Shown one piece after another: positions 10,001 to 18,104 of a stretch of 64,000 nt of DNA (the stretch's first letter is position 1; every line of letters begins with the position of its first letter). This DNA comes from Thraustochytrium sp. TN22 (Eukaryota; Sar; Bigyra; Thraustochytrida; Thraustochytriidae), in the NCBI GenBank assembly GCA_013306675.1, contig JABLUY010000015.1, positions 62,001 through 126,000 on the forward strand. Direction: 5' to 3'. A model generated the notes under the pieces. The model searched no databases, was not told where the DNA came from, and saw only the letters and a program-made list of their open reading frames with translations. Both the position numbers and the translations under genes were made by a program.

Positions 10001-10662
10001 TGCAGACTGGCGCGGTGTGAGACATCGAGCAGGTACGAGGCAACCTGCAGCTGAACGTCATCCTCTGGCCGCGACGCGGCCGCCTCAAGCGGGATGTGGC
10101 CGTCCTCGTTGGTGAGGTCCAGTCGCGCGCCGTGCGCCACGAGCAGTCGCGCCACCTCGAGCGAGCACACGAGATGCAGCGCAGTGTTGCCCCCGTCGTT
10201 CTGCAGGTCTGGATTGGCCCCAGCACGTAGGAGGAGCTGCACGGTCTCGGCACAGTCCTGCACGGCGGCCCAGTGCAGCGGGGTGGACTTGTCCACGGTG
10301 AGTGCATTCACGCGCGCGCCGCGGCGCAGCAACAACTCCTCGATACGTGGCGACCCGACTAGCGTGTGTAGTGGCGTCTGGCCCATGGCTCCCTCGATAT
10401 CCACGGGCACGCCATGGTCCAGGAGCGCCTGGGCCACCTCCACTGTGGCGGCGCGGTGCAACGGCGCCTCGCCGAACGTGGCCTGCGTTCTGCGAAAGTC
10501 TAGCCGGCACGCCGCTCCAACATCCAAGATGCGCAGCAGCTTTTGCACGCGCCGCAGCTGGCCAGCCACGGCCGCCTCGAGCAGGTCCACAAAGAGGTCC
10601 TCTGCCTCGGCCACGCTGCGCGAGCTTGCCGCTGCCTCGCGGAAGCTCGCTCGCGGGTCCAT
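7036..10662 (-). CDS. Ankyrin-repeat TRP-like cation channel
   Basis: A 1208-residue uninterrupted protein. Residues about 65-220 hold about five ankyrin repeats (APLHRAA, TPLHTLV, TPLHWAA, TALHLVC types). About residues 460-730 form a six-helix channel core: S1 in the FSVHLAFVACFLVTTLYG segment, S2 in LEVVLFLLNMRYAFRLL, S3/S4 around AALAAVFLWVRLLSF, S5 in IGIYLVVLLVYVTGFSHAVAL, a pore loop near FFFIFNLDVGALND, and S6 in VALVVLNLIIAIMTNTFDEI, which is close to the TRP-family S6 ending. The C-terminal 470 residues are disordered and Ser/Gly-rich, with a short coiled coil at the end. The layout is that of TRPV/TRPA-type channels. It probably passes Ca2+ or mixed cations. Location (plasma membrane or flagellum) and gating are unknown. 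Confidence 0.87.
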   Translation of the reverse strand: MDPRASFREAAASSRSVAEAEDLFVDLLEAAVAGQLRRVQKLLRILDVGAACRLDFRRTQATFGEAPLHRAATVEVAQALLDHGVPVDIEGAMGQTPLHTLVGSPRIEELLLRRGARVNALTVDKSTPLHWAAVQDCAETVQLLLRAGANPDLQNDGGNTALHLVCSLEVARLLVAHGARLDLTNEDGHIPLEAAASRPEDDVQLQVASYLLDVSHRASLQASTSFDILRPEFGLSAGDEADEANQQQELKSPRLRVMTSSPSLQTAHHQDYPQHHPKHTGAGQQGDAEQEPEDPRLDLGASAGAPLLLHRHSTGEEVRSVLKRVDARARWQSVRQRVLQGEFRAGETPRAAAKRLRFASEVARHGRASSMGSSLSGDAAPSLVQARTDEFYYRFFEVMVRDRPKLALRMLDRQRVFLYARGNDKVYSYDTLLTGGPTASTSVLDEMVRDERHELISHEVVQWVLSIKWILFTREALLFEFSVHLAFVACFLVTTLYGREDLVHTFELARDFFTLGASRERADHLASASLEVVLFLLNMRYAFRLLIEHRMRARARVAVSSPWTEALPHACVLVEQGLRLVAASEPWRPWAQDAASLVSALAAVFLWVRLLSFGEGFEVIGVAMCTIRRMLADIGIYLVVLLVYVTGFSHAVALVFRGTGSPLYGTVSDSWIALFFFIFNLDVGALNDEPVFFRKYTGYLLVGTYMVVVALVVLNLIIAIMTNTFDEIQQNAKEQWLLQRARLILTYEVRESSLKQLYRAFCAPRDRLAAGARRGARGGWALLRGLGRGRNREDSFRGLGAGGGASVDEDALPRLPRKNIVIEKGAGVVDVQVPAEWLHAINLFRRDSPNYNWMRYEFFRGWKRLRRSPSFLWPAKDASEDFFERVEDDERRVVEQAFNNEAMAHGRDADDDESADSLASNAGPTTRQGEGEEVRVPLIPGARQPSWGTFGGSSRGRTSSGAPGGDPPAASGRGSAKSVGSSGGSLPGAARPRGNSMRKFSSSENAALRAGVDEELIHIGGFPRNPKRIAADRVVQNSAHLQRAMPPPLYSAVDLAKAETDGYGALDRSPGSGRESDCSPEDNAAGGAVNEAHSAMPPPPPLSANSVDEPPSPRGRQRAKSFKRHTSTFEGQVQQEVEDMQDAMVSVGGDTGNLRAEAAIEHLTALVVRLSEQVSTLEASMQRAGMPAVPTEAHFARADIANDDEDER

Positions 10663-11481
10663 GGTGGCTGCACTGCACCTCTGGCTAGCTTAGCCCTCGG
10701 CGGCCCGTGCGCCGCCGTCGAGGTCGATGCCAAGGCCTACGCCAACACCCAAGCGCGCCCCCGACTCCCGCTCCTCTGCCACCGTCGCCGCCGCCGCCGC
10801 CGCCGCCGCCACGGCCTTGGCGCAGCTTTCCGCAGGCCACGAAGGTTGACCCGAGTCTGCGGCCCCGCGACTTGCTCGGACAGAGACAGTTAGCTACAGC
10901 AAGCACCAGCCACGGGTAGCGCGCTAGCTAGCTACGTATATCTTAGCCAGCGGCGGACTCGTCTCGCGCTGCCACGGCCAGCGGCGCAGATGAATTTCGT
11001 TCTTCAGACTCTGCCACGGCGCGTGGCCGCCGTTGCCCTCCCAGCTGAGCTGAGGACTTGCCAAGGCTTGGAGGGGCTTGGAGGGACAGACGCGCAGCGA
11101 CCCTAGGGCGTACGCGAGCGGCGAGGGGACGCCACAGGGACGGGGCACAAGTCTGACTTGACACACGGGTGTGCGGAGGTGTGCGCCGCGCGGCGATGAC
11201 GCAGGGACGCGCGTGAACGGTCCGGGACGCTTCCGTCCTAGTAGACTTTCGTAGATTCGTAGAAGCGGCCGGCACGCGCGGCCAGGCCGCGGGCGGGCCG
11301 CAGGCGGCGGACGCGCGGCGGCGGCGGCGAGGCCTGTGAGCAGAAACCAAATCAATCGTCGCATCGGCTCAGCCAAAGCCTTGGAGCCAAGGGAGAAGCC
11401 CGGCGCGGCGGCGGCAGACTCGGAGCCGGACCTGAGCCAGAGTCCGCCACTGCAGACCGTGAGCGTGGGAGCAAGGGAACG
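10663..11481. other. Divergent intergenic region, TRP-like channel / acidic unknown
   Basis: Contains a CCG-type trinucleotide run at about 10785-10812 and a CTAG cluster at 10923-10935, upstream of the channel gene. Open frames here lack conserved features. Confidence 0.5.
10923..10935. promoter_or_regulatory. CTAG cluster upstream of the TRP-like gene
   Basis: GCTAGCTAGCTAC, about 260 bp upstream of the channel start on the minus strand. A role is inferred from recurrence only. Confidence 0.35.
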
Positions 11482-12114
11482 ATGGTGGCGCTCGCAGCCG
11501 CAGCCAGCCCGCGGCGGTGGAGCTCGTCACCCGAGGCGGAGGCGTCGCAGCAGAAGCTGATGGCGCACTTTGGCATGGCCGGCGTCGTCGCGGCGCACGA
11601 CGGCGTGTGCCTGGACGAGGTGATGGACAGCATGGTGGTCTTTTTCCCGCTGTTCCTGGCGATGGAGAGCACGCCGCCGGCGTCGCCGCGCGCGCGTCAG
11701 GAAGCCGCGGAGCTCTTCGACCTGAATGACCTGGAGGGCGAGCATGACTTCGCCGACGATGAGACGCTCGAGCCCGCTTCGGACGACGAGGACGACGACG
11801 ACGATGTGCCCGACCTGCTGGACTGCGACATGTGCGCCGACCCATCCGAGCCCTGCATTCAGTGCCAGCGCCGCGAGGAGGACTCGAAGCTTCCTGTGGA
11901 CGCAGCGCCGGTCAAGGCAACGCCGGTCGAGGATGCACCGGAGGCGGCGGCGCCCGTGCCAGGCACGAAGCGTATCGTCAAGCACCGCTTGCAGCTCCGC
12001 AAGAGCCTCGTGCATGCCTTTGACCGTGCGCTGGCCAAGCACGGCTCGCATCGCTTGCATCTGCTCCGCTTCCACCACAACAACCACCTTCAGCACGAGC
12101 CTCTCGATGCATGA
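11482..12114 (+). CDS. Acidic hypothetical protein, 210 aa
   Basis: The ATG at 11482 opens a 210-residue frame. Residues 25-60 are helical and moderately hydrophobic (LMAHFGMAGVVAAHDGVCLD, then VVFFPLFLAM). Residues 75-110 are strongly acidic with a run of Asp (DDEDDDDDVPDLLDCDMC). Two CxxC-like pairs follow (CDMCADPSEPCIQC), which could bind a metal. The C-terminal 60 residues are basic and His-rich. No family recognised. A frame of similar length exists on the other strand, but the plus-strand product has the more protein-like composition. A 109-bp tandem duplication lies just downstream. Confidence 0.5.
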   Translation: MVALAAAASPRRWSSSPEAEASQQKLMAHFGMAGVVAAHDGVCLDEVMDSMVVFFPLFLAMESTPPASPRARQEAAELFDLNDLEGEHDFADDETLEPASDDEDDDDDVPDLLDCDMCADPSEPCIQCQRREEDSKLPVDAAPVKATPVEDAPEAAAPVPGTKRIVKHRLQLRKSLVHAFDRALAKHGSHRLHLLRFHHNNHLQHEPLDA

Positions 12115-12164
12115 GCGTGCGTGGGCACTCATCATGAACGTCGACTACGAGGCGCTGCGAGCGA

Positions 12165-12380
12165 GCTGACTGACCGTGAGGCAAATGTGCCCTCACCCTG
12201 TGCTGTATAGAGAAGAAGAAAGACTCTTGTGACTATTGACACGAAAGAAGATTGCTTGCCTGCACCGTGTTCAGCTGACTGACCGTGAGGCGGATGTGCC
12301 CTCACCCTGTGCTGTATAGAGAGAAGAAAAAAGACTCTTGTGACTATTGACACGAAAGAAGATTGCCTGCACCGTGTTCC
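12165..12380. repeat. Tandem duplication, two copies of about 109 bp
   Basis: Both copies begin GCTGACTGACCGTGAGGC and end near GCCTGCACCGTGTTC (starts 12165 and 12274). They differ at a few positions and by small indels. The array begins about 50 bp after the stop of the acidic unknown, so it probably lies in its 3' UTR. Confidence 0.9.
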
Positions 12381-12790
12381 GCCGCCTGCCGCCGTGGCCC
12401 AGCGCAGGTAGCTACAGTTGTTCTTGTTTGCTTGGCTGCTTGACCGCTCATCCTCCGTCTTGACCATCTCAAGCTGCATCTGCCCTGCTACGTGGCGCTG
12501 ATTGTTGCTCGTGGACGCCGTCGCTGCCCGGGTCAGTGCGAACGACTCCGACTCCGACCCGGAGCATGTACTAGTTATGTGATGAGTGACTCGGAGTGCG
12601 AACTTGAAGGCCTTGCTCAGCTTGCTGAGCGGCTCCGCGGACCGGACTATCGCTGGCGAAAAGTGGCGAACCGCGCTTGGCTGCCCGGCCCGGCCGGGCC
12701 CGGCCTGGCTTGGTCGGCGGCGCCGGCCACGACGCAGGCGCCAACCAGTCTGCGATCGATCGCGAACGGTAGGTGGCGAGGCGAGGCGGG

Positions 12791-12824
12791 GGGCGGGCGG
12801 GCGGGCGGGCGGGCGGGCGGGCGC
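12791..12824. repeat. GGGC tetranucleotide microsatellite
   Basis: About eight uninterrupted GGGC units. Confidence 0.9.
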
Positions 12825-13082
12825 GCGGCTGCGCGGGCCCGGCACGGCGCGTCGCGTCCGCGGGCGGCGCTGCGCGGGGCTCGCGCGCGGGCTGTGCAGC
12901 GGCGGTTGACGCGGCCTTTGACAGGTGGCGGCGGCGGCGGCGCGGCGCCGCCGCAGCCACACGCTGTGGCGCTCGCGCGGAGCGCGGTTCCCCGCCCGGG
13001 GTGAGCGTTGTGAGGGGCGGGAGAGGACACGCGTGCGCGCGCGCATGCGGAGGGAGAATGGCGCGGACTCGTCCTCGCCAGG

Positions 13083-13128
13083 AAGAGCAAGAGCAAGAGC
13101 AAGAGCAAGAGCAAGAGCAAGAGCAAGG
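13083..13128. repeat. AAGAGC hexanucleotide microsatellite
   Basis: Between seven and eight copies of AAGAGC, about 100 bp upstream of eEF1B. Confidence 0.9.
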
Positions 13129-13222
13129 CAGACTGACCTGAGGATGATGACGATCCATGGCTCGTAGAAGAACAGGGACGGCACCAGCAAGCTAGAGCTA
13201 GGCAACAAAGCAAACAAGGACC

Positions 13223-13903
13223 ATGGCGGACCTCCCGGATCTGAGCTCGCTCGGCACCCCCGCCGGCATGGGCAAGCTGAACGGCTTCATGAGCTCGCGC
13301 TCGTACGTGTCCGGCTACGCGCCGACTCAGGAGGATGTGAAGCTGCTCAAGGCGCTCGAGGGCGTCGAGGTGGACGAGAAGAAGGCCGCCCACGTGGCGC
13401 GCTTCCTCAAGCACATGCAGGCGTTCTCCGAGTCGGAGCGGGCAGCCTGGCCTGCCGCCGGCTCGGCCGCGCCGGCCGCCGCCGCTGCCGCCGCCGACGA
13501 TGAGGGCGACGACGATGACATGGACCTGTTCGGCTCGGACGACGAGGCCGACAAGGCCGCCGAGGCCGCGCTCGCGGAGAAGATGGCCGCTGAGAAGGCC
13601 GCCCGGAAGGCCGGCAAGGGCAAGGGCGAGCGCTCGCTCATCGTTCTCGAGGTCAAGCCCTTCGACGCCGAGACTGACCTGGAGGAGCTCGCCAAGGGCA
13701 TCAAGCAGTTTGAGCACGAGGGCATCCAGAACTGGGGCAAGGAGCACAAGCTGATGCCGGTTGCCTTCGGTATCAAGAAGCTGGCCATCTCCGCCGTCGT
13801 CTACGACGACTACATGGGCGTCGACGGCCTCTCGGACATGATCGAGGAGAAGTACGGCGACCTCATCCAGTCCATTGACGTTCAGGCCATGTCCAAGGTC
13901 TAA
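13223..13903 (+). CDS. Translation elongation factor 1-beta (eEF1B GEF subunit)
   Basis: A 226-residue protein, the usual length. The ATG at 13223 has a strong context (accATGGC). The N-terminal 75 residues form the helical, GST-C-like region. The centre has an Ala-rich linker, an acidic stretch and DLFGSDDE, the typical casein-kinase-2 site. Residues about 137-226 are the guanine-exchange domain, with IVLEVKPFDAETDLEEL, LMPVAFGIKKL and the ending IQSIDVQAMSKV. It recharges eEF1A with GTP during elongation, in the cytosol, in complex with eEF1A and eEF1-gamma. The strong codon bias fits a highly expressed gene. Confidence 0.96.
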   Translation: MADLPDLSSLGTPAGMGKLNGFMSSRSYVSGYAPTQEDVKLLKALEGVEVDEKKAAHVARFLKHMQAFSESERAAWPAAGSAAPAAAAAAADDEGDDDDMDLFGSDDEADKAAEAALAEKMAAEKAARKAGKGKGERSLIVLEVKPFDAETDLEELAKGIKQFEHEGIQNWGKEHKLMPVAFGIKKLAISAVVYDDYMGVDGLSDMIEEKYGDLIQSIDVQAMSKV

Positions 13904-14076
13904 GCTTTAGCTACTTGCTAGCTCACTCACTGTCAAGGGGGGAGGGGATAAACTGAAAGAACACAGCTGCAAAGCTTTTCGCGGGTCTCTGGGAGCTTCA
14001 ACTTTTCATCCCAAGCCGCAGTCTACAACAACCCAGCTCTGCCGAACGCGCCCGAGGCGCCTCTAGAGCTTGGCTG

Positions 14077-14487
14077 TCAGACGCCGCGGATAAATGCCTC
14101 GTCGAAGTCAGCAATCACGTCCGGCTTGACGCTCGCCGGCAGCAGCGTCTTGGCCAGCTTCCAGTTCTCCGTGTCGCCCTGCAGCATGCCCCAGTTCGGA
14201 TACTGGCGCAGCGTGATTTCCTTGGAAACCAAAATCTTCATGTTCATGTGACGCTCGTCCGCCTCGATCACCGAGAGCAATACATCGAGCTGCTCCGCGT
14301 CGCCCTCAAGCACCTGCATCAGCTGGTTCGTGGAGCGGTTGTGAAGCAGAACGCCCGAGACACCGCGCTTCTTGTTGTTTCGCACCGAAACAGACCTGAT
14401 GCTTTCCACCGTCGCCTCTCTCTCGGCCCTCGTCTCGCCGCCGTCCACCAGCGTGGAGCTGTAGATGACCTGCCGCAACACGCTCAT
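14077..14487 (-). CDS. Stand-alone BLUF-domain blue-light sensor (copy 1)
   Basis: A 136-residue protein from the ATG at 14487. An in-frame TTG further upstream is not a credible eukaryotic start. The whole protein is one BLUF domain of the PixD/BlrB size. All four residues of the flavin photocycle are present: Tyr9 (RQVIYSS), Asn38 (RNNKKRGVSG), Gln58 (MQVLEG) and Trp99 (YPNWGM). BLUF domains bind FAD and switch hydrogen bonding under blue light. There is no output domain, only a short C-terminal cap (WKLAKTLLPAS, then an acidic helix), so it should signal by protein contact. It is divergent from the paralogue at 15394, with which it shares residue numbering. Stand-alone BLUF proteins are mostly bacterial, so transfer is possible. 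Confidence 0.9.
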   Translation of the reverse strand: MSVLRQVIYSSTLVDGGETRAEREATVESIRSVSVRNNKKRGVSGVLLHNRSTNQLMQVLEGDAEQLDVLLSVIEADERHMNMKILVSKEITLRQYPNWGMLQGDTENWKLAKTLLPASVKPDVIADFDEAFIRGV

Positions 14488-15393
14488 CCTTGCCGTTCGC
14501 TGCTGAGAGGTGAAGTTCGCCGCTACCTCCAAGAACTACCTACTCGCGCACCTCGCAAGAAGCAAAAGCCCTGATGAGCATACGAGCGCGTGCTCTTGCG
14601 AAGAGTTCTGGGTCTGCAGGACACTGTCACGCGGACAAGGTCCGGTCCATTTTGCTGCCTGCAATTGTCCAGCCGTATGAAGAGACTCTACGACGGCGGG
14701 TCCAGGCTCCGCTCCAGCGAGCTTCGGTCCACCAGTGACTTCGCAAGCCTGTTCCGCAGTCAATTCGTCTCTCTCTCTCTCTCTCTCTGATCCACCGCCA
14801 GGTCTTAGAGTTTCCGCCAATCGCACACAAGCCTGCTTCCATCGCCTGGTCACCTCGCCGGACGCCGGTATGCTTCGCAGGGGGTGTCTCAGCGAGCTCT
14901 GTCAAAAGCCTGCGTGCCCAGGCTTTCGCCTGCCTGCGTGGCCTCCGCCGCGCCGCGTTTTGCGTCCGGCCGCGCCGCGCCGCGCCGTGCCATTCCACCA
15001 GCAGCGGCTAGCAATGGCAACAAGCAGGGTGTGCGCCAATTTTTCGTCTGACCAGTTACCCACCGCCTTCAAGTTTACAGTAACATTACAGTCAAGAGGC
15101 TGCCGAAGCCCCAATGACGCCCTGGAGCACGAAAGTCGCTGAGACTTTCTTTCTTTCATTCACCACAGCGTGCGCACAGGCTTTTCGTAATCTGCTTCCC
15201 ACGAAAAGCCTGGCGGGAATGGCTTGCACTACAGTGCAGTAGCTTTCTAATCGGCATTCTCAGAAAGCCTGCCCCTACCGCACGGCGGAGGTCAGGCGTT
15301 TTACATGCTTGAGAATATGCAACGCCTCTCCAGCCTGGCGCTGAGCTTGCTTGGCGCTGCAGATCCGCTTCGCGGGCTGATCAGCGGAGCAAG
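14488..15393. promoter_or_regulatory. Shared bidirectional promoter region of the BLUF pair
   Basis: 906 bp between the two BLUF starts, with no credible ORF. It carries seven copies of AAGCCTG (either strand) at 14745, 14829, 14906, 14919, 15177, 15206 and 15265. Two of these form a perfect 12-bp inverted repeat (15177-15188 and 15201-15212). A TC run lies at 14767-14788. A regulatory role is inference. Confidence 0.5.
15177..15212. repeat. 12-bp inverted repeat with 12-nt spacer
   Basis: CAGGCTTTTCGT, a 12-nt spacer, then its exact reverse complement. It lies about 180 bp upstream of the second BLUF gene and could be a dimer-binding operator-like site or a hairpin. Confidence 0.75.
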
Positions 15394-15816
15394 ATGCCTG
15401 GGCTGCGGCAGGTGATCTACTCCTCGCACATGCGCGTCACGGCCGACTACGCCGGACGCACTGACCTCCTTCTTGAGCGCATTCGCATGCAGGCTGCCGA
15501 AAAGAACGAGCAGATGGGCATTACTGGTGTTCTCTTTCACAACAAGGACACCAACGACATTCTCCAGGTCATCGAAGGCCACCACGACGATGTGGAGGAC
15601 CTTCTTGACAGACTCAAGGACGATCGTCGCCACACCAAGATGGTGATCCTCGTGGATAAGACGGCGCGCCGTCGTCAGTACCCGAACTGGGGCATGATGC
15701 AGGGCACGAAGAGGGCGTGGAAGTTGGCGAAGACGCTGCTACCCGCAAGCAGCTCATCTCATCTCATTCTCGATTTTGACGCCGCCATCTTCGATCACCC
15801 TCAGGACGTGCACTGA
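15394..15816 (+). CDS. Stand-alone BLUF-domain blue-light sensor (copy 2)
   Basis: A 140-residue paralogue of the BLUF gene at 14077. The ATG at 15394 begins MPGLRQVIYSS. The same key residues sit at the same numbers: Tyr9, Asn38 (EKNEQMGITG), Gln58 (ILQVIEG) and Trp99 (YPNWGM). The C-terminal cap motif WKLAKTLLPAS is identical in the two proteins, whereas helix 1 (residues 12-36) and the tail differ, so the duplication is old but both copies look functional. No output domain is present. The head-to-head layout suggests shared control. They may form mixed oligomers, which is speculation. Confidence 0.9.
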   Translation: MPGLRQVIYSSHMRVTADYAGRTDLLLERIRMQAAEKNEQMGITGVLFHNKDTNDILQVIEGHHDDVEDLLDRLKDDRRHTKMVILVDKTARRRQYPNWGMMQGTKRAWKLAKTLLPASSSSHLILDFDAAIFDHPQDVH

Positions 15817-16044
15817 GCGTGTTGGGCGCCGCAGCTCGGGTTGATATCAACGCACCCAGTCGCTGTTCCTCTCCACCGGAGCGGCAACGGGCGAGATACA
15901 GACCCAGCGACAAACCTTCTGCTACATCGTCATTTTCGAGGCGCCAAGGGCGCCCACATCGCCAGCTCCAGTTCGACGCGTGGCCAACTCTCGATTCACT
16001 GTCAGTTCAATACATCCTTCTAAGATTTTTCCCGCCGTGGCGAC

Positions 16045-16476
16045 TCAGGCCATCTTCTCGAGTTTCTTGAGCAGCGACTTTACGTGTGTCTGTGCAGACG
16101 GAGTGACCAGGTCCAGCGCGGCCTCGAGGTCTTGGTGTGCCTGACCGAGGGCGGCTTTGGGCACGAGGGCGGCAACCTTTTGGGCGTGCTGAACCGTCAG
16201 CAGGAGCAGATTGCCGCGTTGAAGGAGTGCCGTGCCGAGCGCCTCATCACTTGCTTGCGCACCGTCCACGCCCTTGTAGTTGACGTTCTCTTGCCGCTGC
16301 CGCGCGAGCGTCTTAAGCGCCGCCACCGCCTCGTCGCATTCCGCGACGGCTTCGGCAAGCTGCTTGCTATAGCTCTGCGCGGACGGCTCCGCGGAGAAGG
16401 TGAGATTTCCGCCCAGCTTGCCCGTCGCCGTCGCGAGCGGGCGTTGGCCGCAGTCTACCACGCTGTCGCGCGCCAT
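16045..16476 (-). CDS. Small helical hypothetical protein, 143 aa
   Basis: The ATG at 16476 gives a 143-residue, almost all-helical protein. Residues 35-65 (SKQLAEAVAECDEAVAALKTLARQ) and 85-140 (LLQRGNLLLLTVQHAQKVAALV, then a C-terminal LLKKLEKMA) have amphipathic periodicity. No signal peptide or known motif is seen. The composition is protein-like and the frame is clean. It may be a subunit of a small coiled-coil complex. No family recognised. It is divergent from the gene at 16785. Confidence 0.5.
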   Translation of the reverse strand: MARDSVVDCGQRPLATATGKLGGNLTFSAEPSAQSYSKQLAEAVAECDEAVAALKTLARQRQENVNYKGVDGAQASDEALGTALLQRGNLLLLTVQHAQKVAALVPKAALGQAHQDLEAALDLVTPSAQTHVKSLLKKLEKMA

Positions 16477-16784
16477 TTCTGATCGCCCCTTTGCTGGCTC
16501 TGCAACGGGTTCACGACAAGTTCCCCTGGTTTTCGTTGATGTTGCCCAGCTGGCTGCCTGCTCTCAGGCAGGCTGGCACTGCAGATCACGTCAGAATCAT
16601 CGCCCAGGCTCGAAAGAATCCGGCGCGAGTTCGCGCCGAAGTCTTCAACGGATCGATCACTGCTCTTCGTGCAATGCCGGGCGAAGCGGCAGAGGCCGCG
16701 CGCGCGCGCGCGCGCGCGCAGGGCCGAACGAGCGAGCGAGCGAGCGAGTGCGCGAGCGCGCGAGCGCGCACGTAGCGGGCAACT
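16477..16784. other. Intergenic, 308 bp
   Basis: A CG dinucleotide run (about 16697-16720) followed by GAGC-type repeats sits immediately before the next start. Nothing else seen. Confidence 0.6.
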
Positions 16785-18104
16785 ATGGCGTCAAGCGTCG
16801 GCGTCAGCGCTAACGCCGCGGGAGGCGCGGTCACCGGCATTTTCTGGGGCCAGAGCCGCACCGCCTTGCTGCAGGCGGCACCGACCGGCAAGCACGCACT
16901 TGGCGCCCTCAAGGCGCGCGAGACACGCCAGAGCGAGGAGACCCTCCGAGAATTAGGCGCTCTTTCAACTCGGGCGGGGAGTGTCCTGCCCACAAGTGGC
17001 AGCACCAGCACCAGCAGCACCAGCAGTAGCACCACCACCACCACCACCACCACCACCACCACCACCACCACCACAAACAGCGCCAGCGCCAGCGCCAGCA
17101 GCACCAGGCACCAAAGGCAAACTGCTAATCTGAACAACAATTACACTTGCAGCAGGCGTGCCGCTCCCGAGGTCCATTCGCCGGCTGCGACCGCAGTTGC
17201 GACGCATTCCCGCGCTCTCGTCAATGCGGCCTCGCTGCGCAAGGACTCTTCTCTGGACGACTTCCTCGCATCCCAGGGCCCAAGCATCGACGGCTCCTCA
17301 TGGGAGTCAGACATGGGCCTGGACAGGCTACGCGCACAGCAGCGGCACCTGCGCGCTCTCCAAAGTGGCCTTGAGCAGGAGAGCCAAGACAGCAGTGTGA
17401 GACGTTCGCAGGCTCGCTCCGTGGCACCGAGGAGCGCGGCTCGGACTGCGGCGCTCGGGAGAAACTCCGACAAGTATGCCGACATCGACGTGAAGCTGCT
17501 TGAGGAAGCCTTCGCGTACGGGCGCAGGCCAATCTTCGAAGTCGACGCCGATGCCATGGCCCGCTCAGAGGGCGCTGGGGTCTCGTCTGCCCAACCTTTG
17601 GAAGTAGCGGCGTCCTTCGCTGCTTCTTCGCCTGGGTCCGACGATACGGGCTCTCGCATCTCCTCAGGGTCAAGTAGAGGCGGCGCTCCTCTAGCTGGAC
17701 GCCTCTTTACCACTTCGCGCGAGGTTGCCAGCATTGCGACGAAGACCAGCAGCGAGGTGGCGCCGAGCTCCAGAAGCCAGCAGCCGCAGCAGCAGCAGCA
17801 GCTGGAGAAGAAGCAGAAGAAGAAGAAGAAGAAGAATTCAGCGTCGTCGACTTCTTCATCAAGAGCCTCCAAGTCGAGCAGCATGTCTAAGCGTGCGCCC
17901 TTCAGCCTGGGCCCTCATCAGGCGGGCGCCAATGATGACTTGAACAAGTCTCGCGACGCTGAGTTCGACGCCATGATCGCGCTCCTGAGCTCCGGGTCCC
18001 TAGTCAACGATCTCCGCCGCCAGCTCGCGCAGTCGAAGCAAAGCTTAAGCACGAGCGAAGCCTTTATCGCGTCCGCCACGCACGAGTGGTTCCGTCGCTC
18101 TTAA
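16785..18104 (+). CDS. Low-complexity hypothetical protein with poly-Thr and poly-Lys tracts
   Basis: A 439-residue frame from the ATG at 16785 (actATGGC). It is Ser/Ala-rich and largely disordered, with about 15 consecutive Thr encoded by a CCA microsatellite (17031-17073) and a Gln-rich then Lys-rich tract near residues 330-350. More ordered parts are residues 145-200 (DDFLASQGPSIDGSSWESD, DRLRAQQRHLRALQSGLEQE), the KYADIDVKLLEEAFAYG segment, and the last 50 residues (FDAMIALLSSGSLVNDLRRQ, then HEWFRRS). These ordered islands support a real gene. Function unknown. A hidden intron around the microsatellite cannot be excluded. Confidence 0.6.
   Translation: MASSVGVSANAAGGAVTGIFWGQSRTALLQAAPTGKHALGALKARETRQSEETLRELGALSTRAGSVLPTSGSTSTSSTSSSTTTTTTTTTTTTTTTNSASASASSTRHQRQTANLNNNYTCSRRAAPEVHSPAATAVATHSRALVNAASLRKDSSLDDFLASQGPSIDGSSWESDMGLDRLRAQQRHLRALQSGLEQESQDSSVRRSQARSVAPRSAARTAALGRNSDKYADIDVKLLEEAFAYGRRPIFEVDADAMARSEGAGVSSAQPLEVAASFAASSPGSDDTGSRISSGSSRGGAPLAGRLFTTSREVASIATKTSSEVAPSSRSQQPQQQQQLEKKQKKKKKKNSASSTSSSRASKSSSMSKRAPFSLGPHQAGANDDLNKSRDAEFDAMIALLSSGSLVNDLRRQLAQSKQSLSTSEAFIASATHEWFRRS
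17031..17073 (+). repeat. CCA trinucleotide repeat within a coding frame
   Basis: About 14 CCA units read in the ACC frame as poly-Thr within the gene at 16785. It is likely to vary in length between strains. Confidence 0.85.

Larger units (their letters stand above)
12381..13222. other. Gene-free region before eEF1B
   Basis: Very GC-rich, with a GGGC tetranucleotide run (12791-12824) and an AAGAGC hexanucleotide run (13083-13128). A long minus-strand frame crossing it is low-complexity and not credible. It ends with a short CTAG-type motif at 13191-13202, just before the eEF1B start. Confidence 0.6.

Noticed and set aside
12132-13217. 361-codon minus-strand frame upstream of eEF1B
   Set aside because: Runs through the 109-bp duplication and GGGC and AAGAGC microsatellites. 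Composition is Arg/Ala/Pro-rich and no motif is present.
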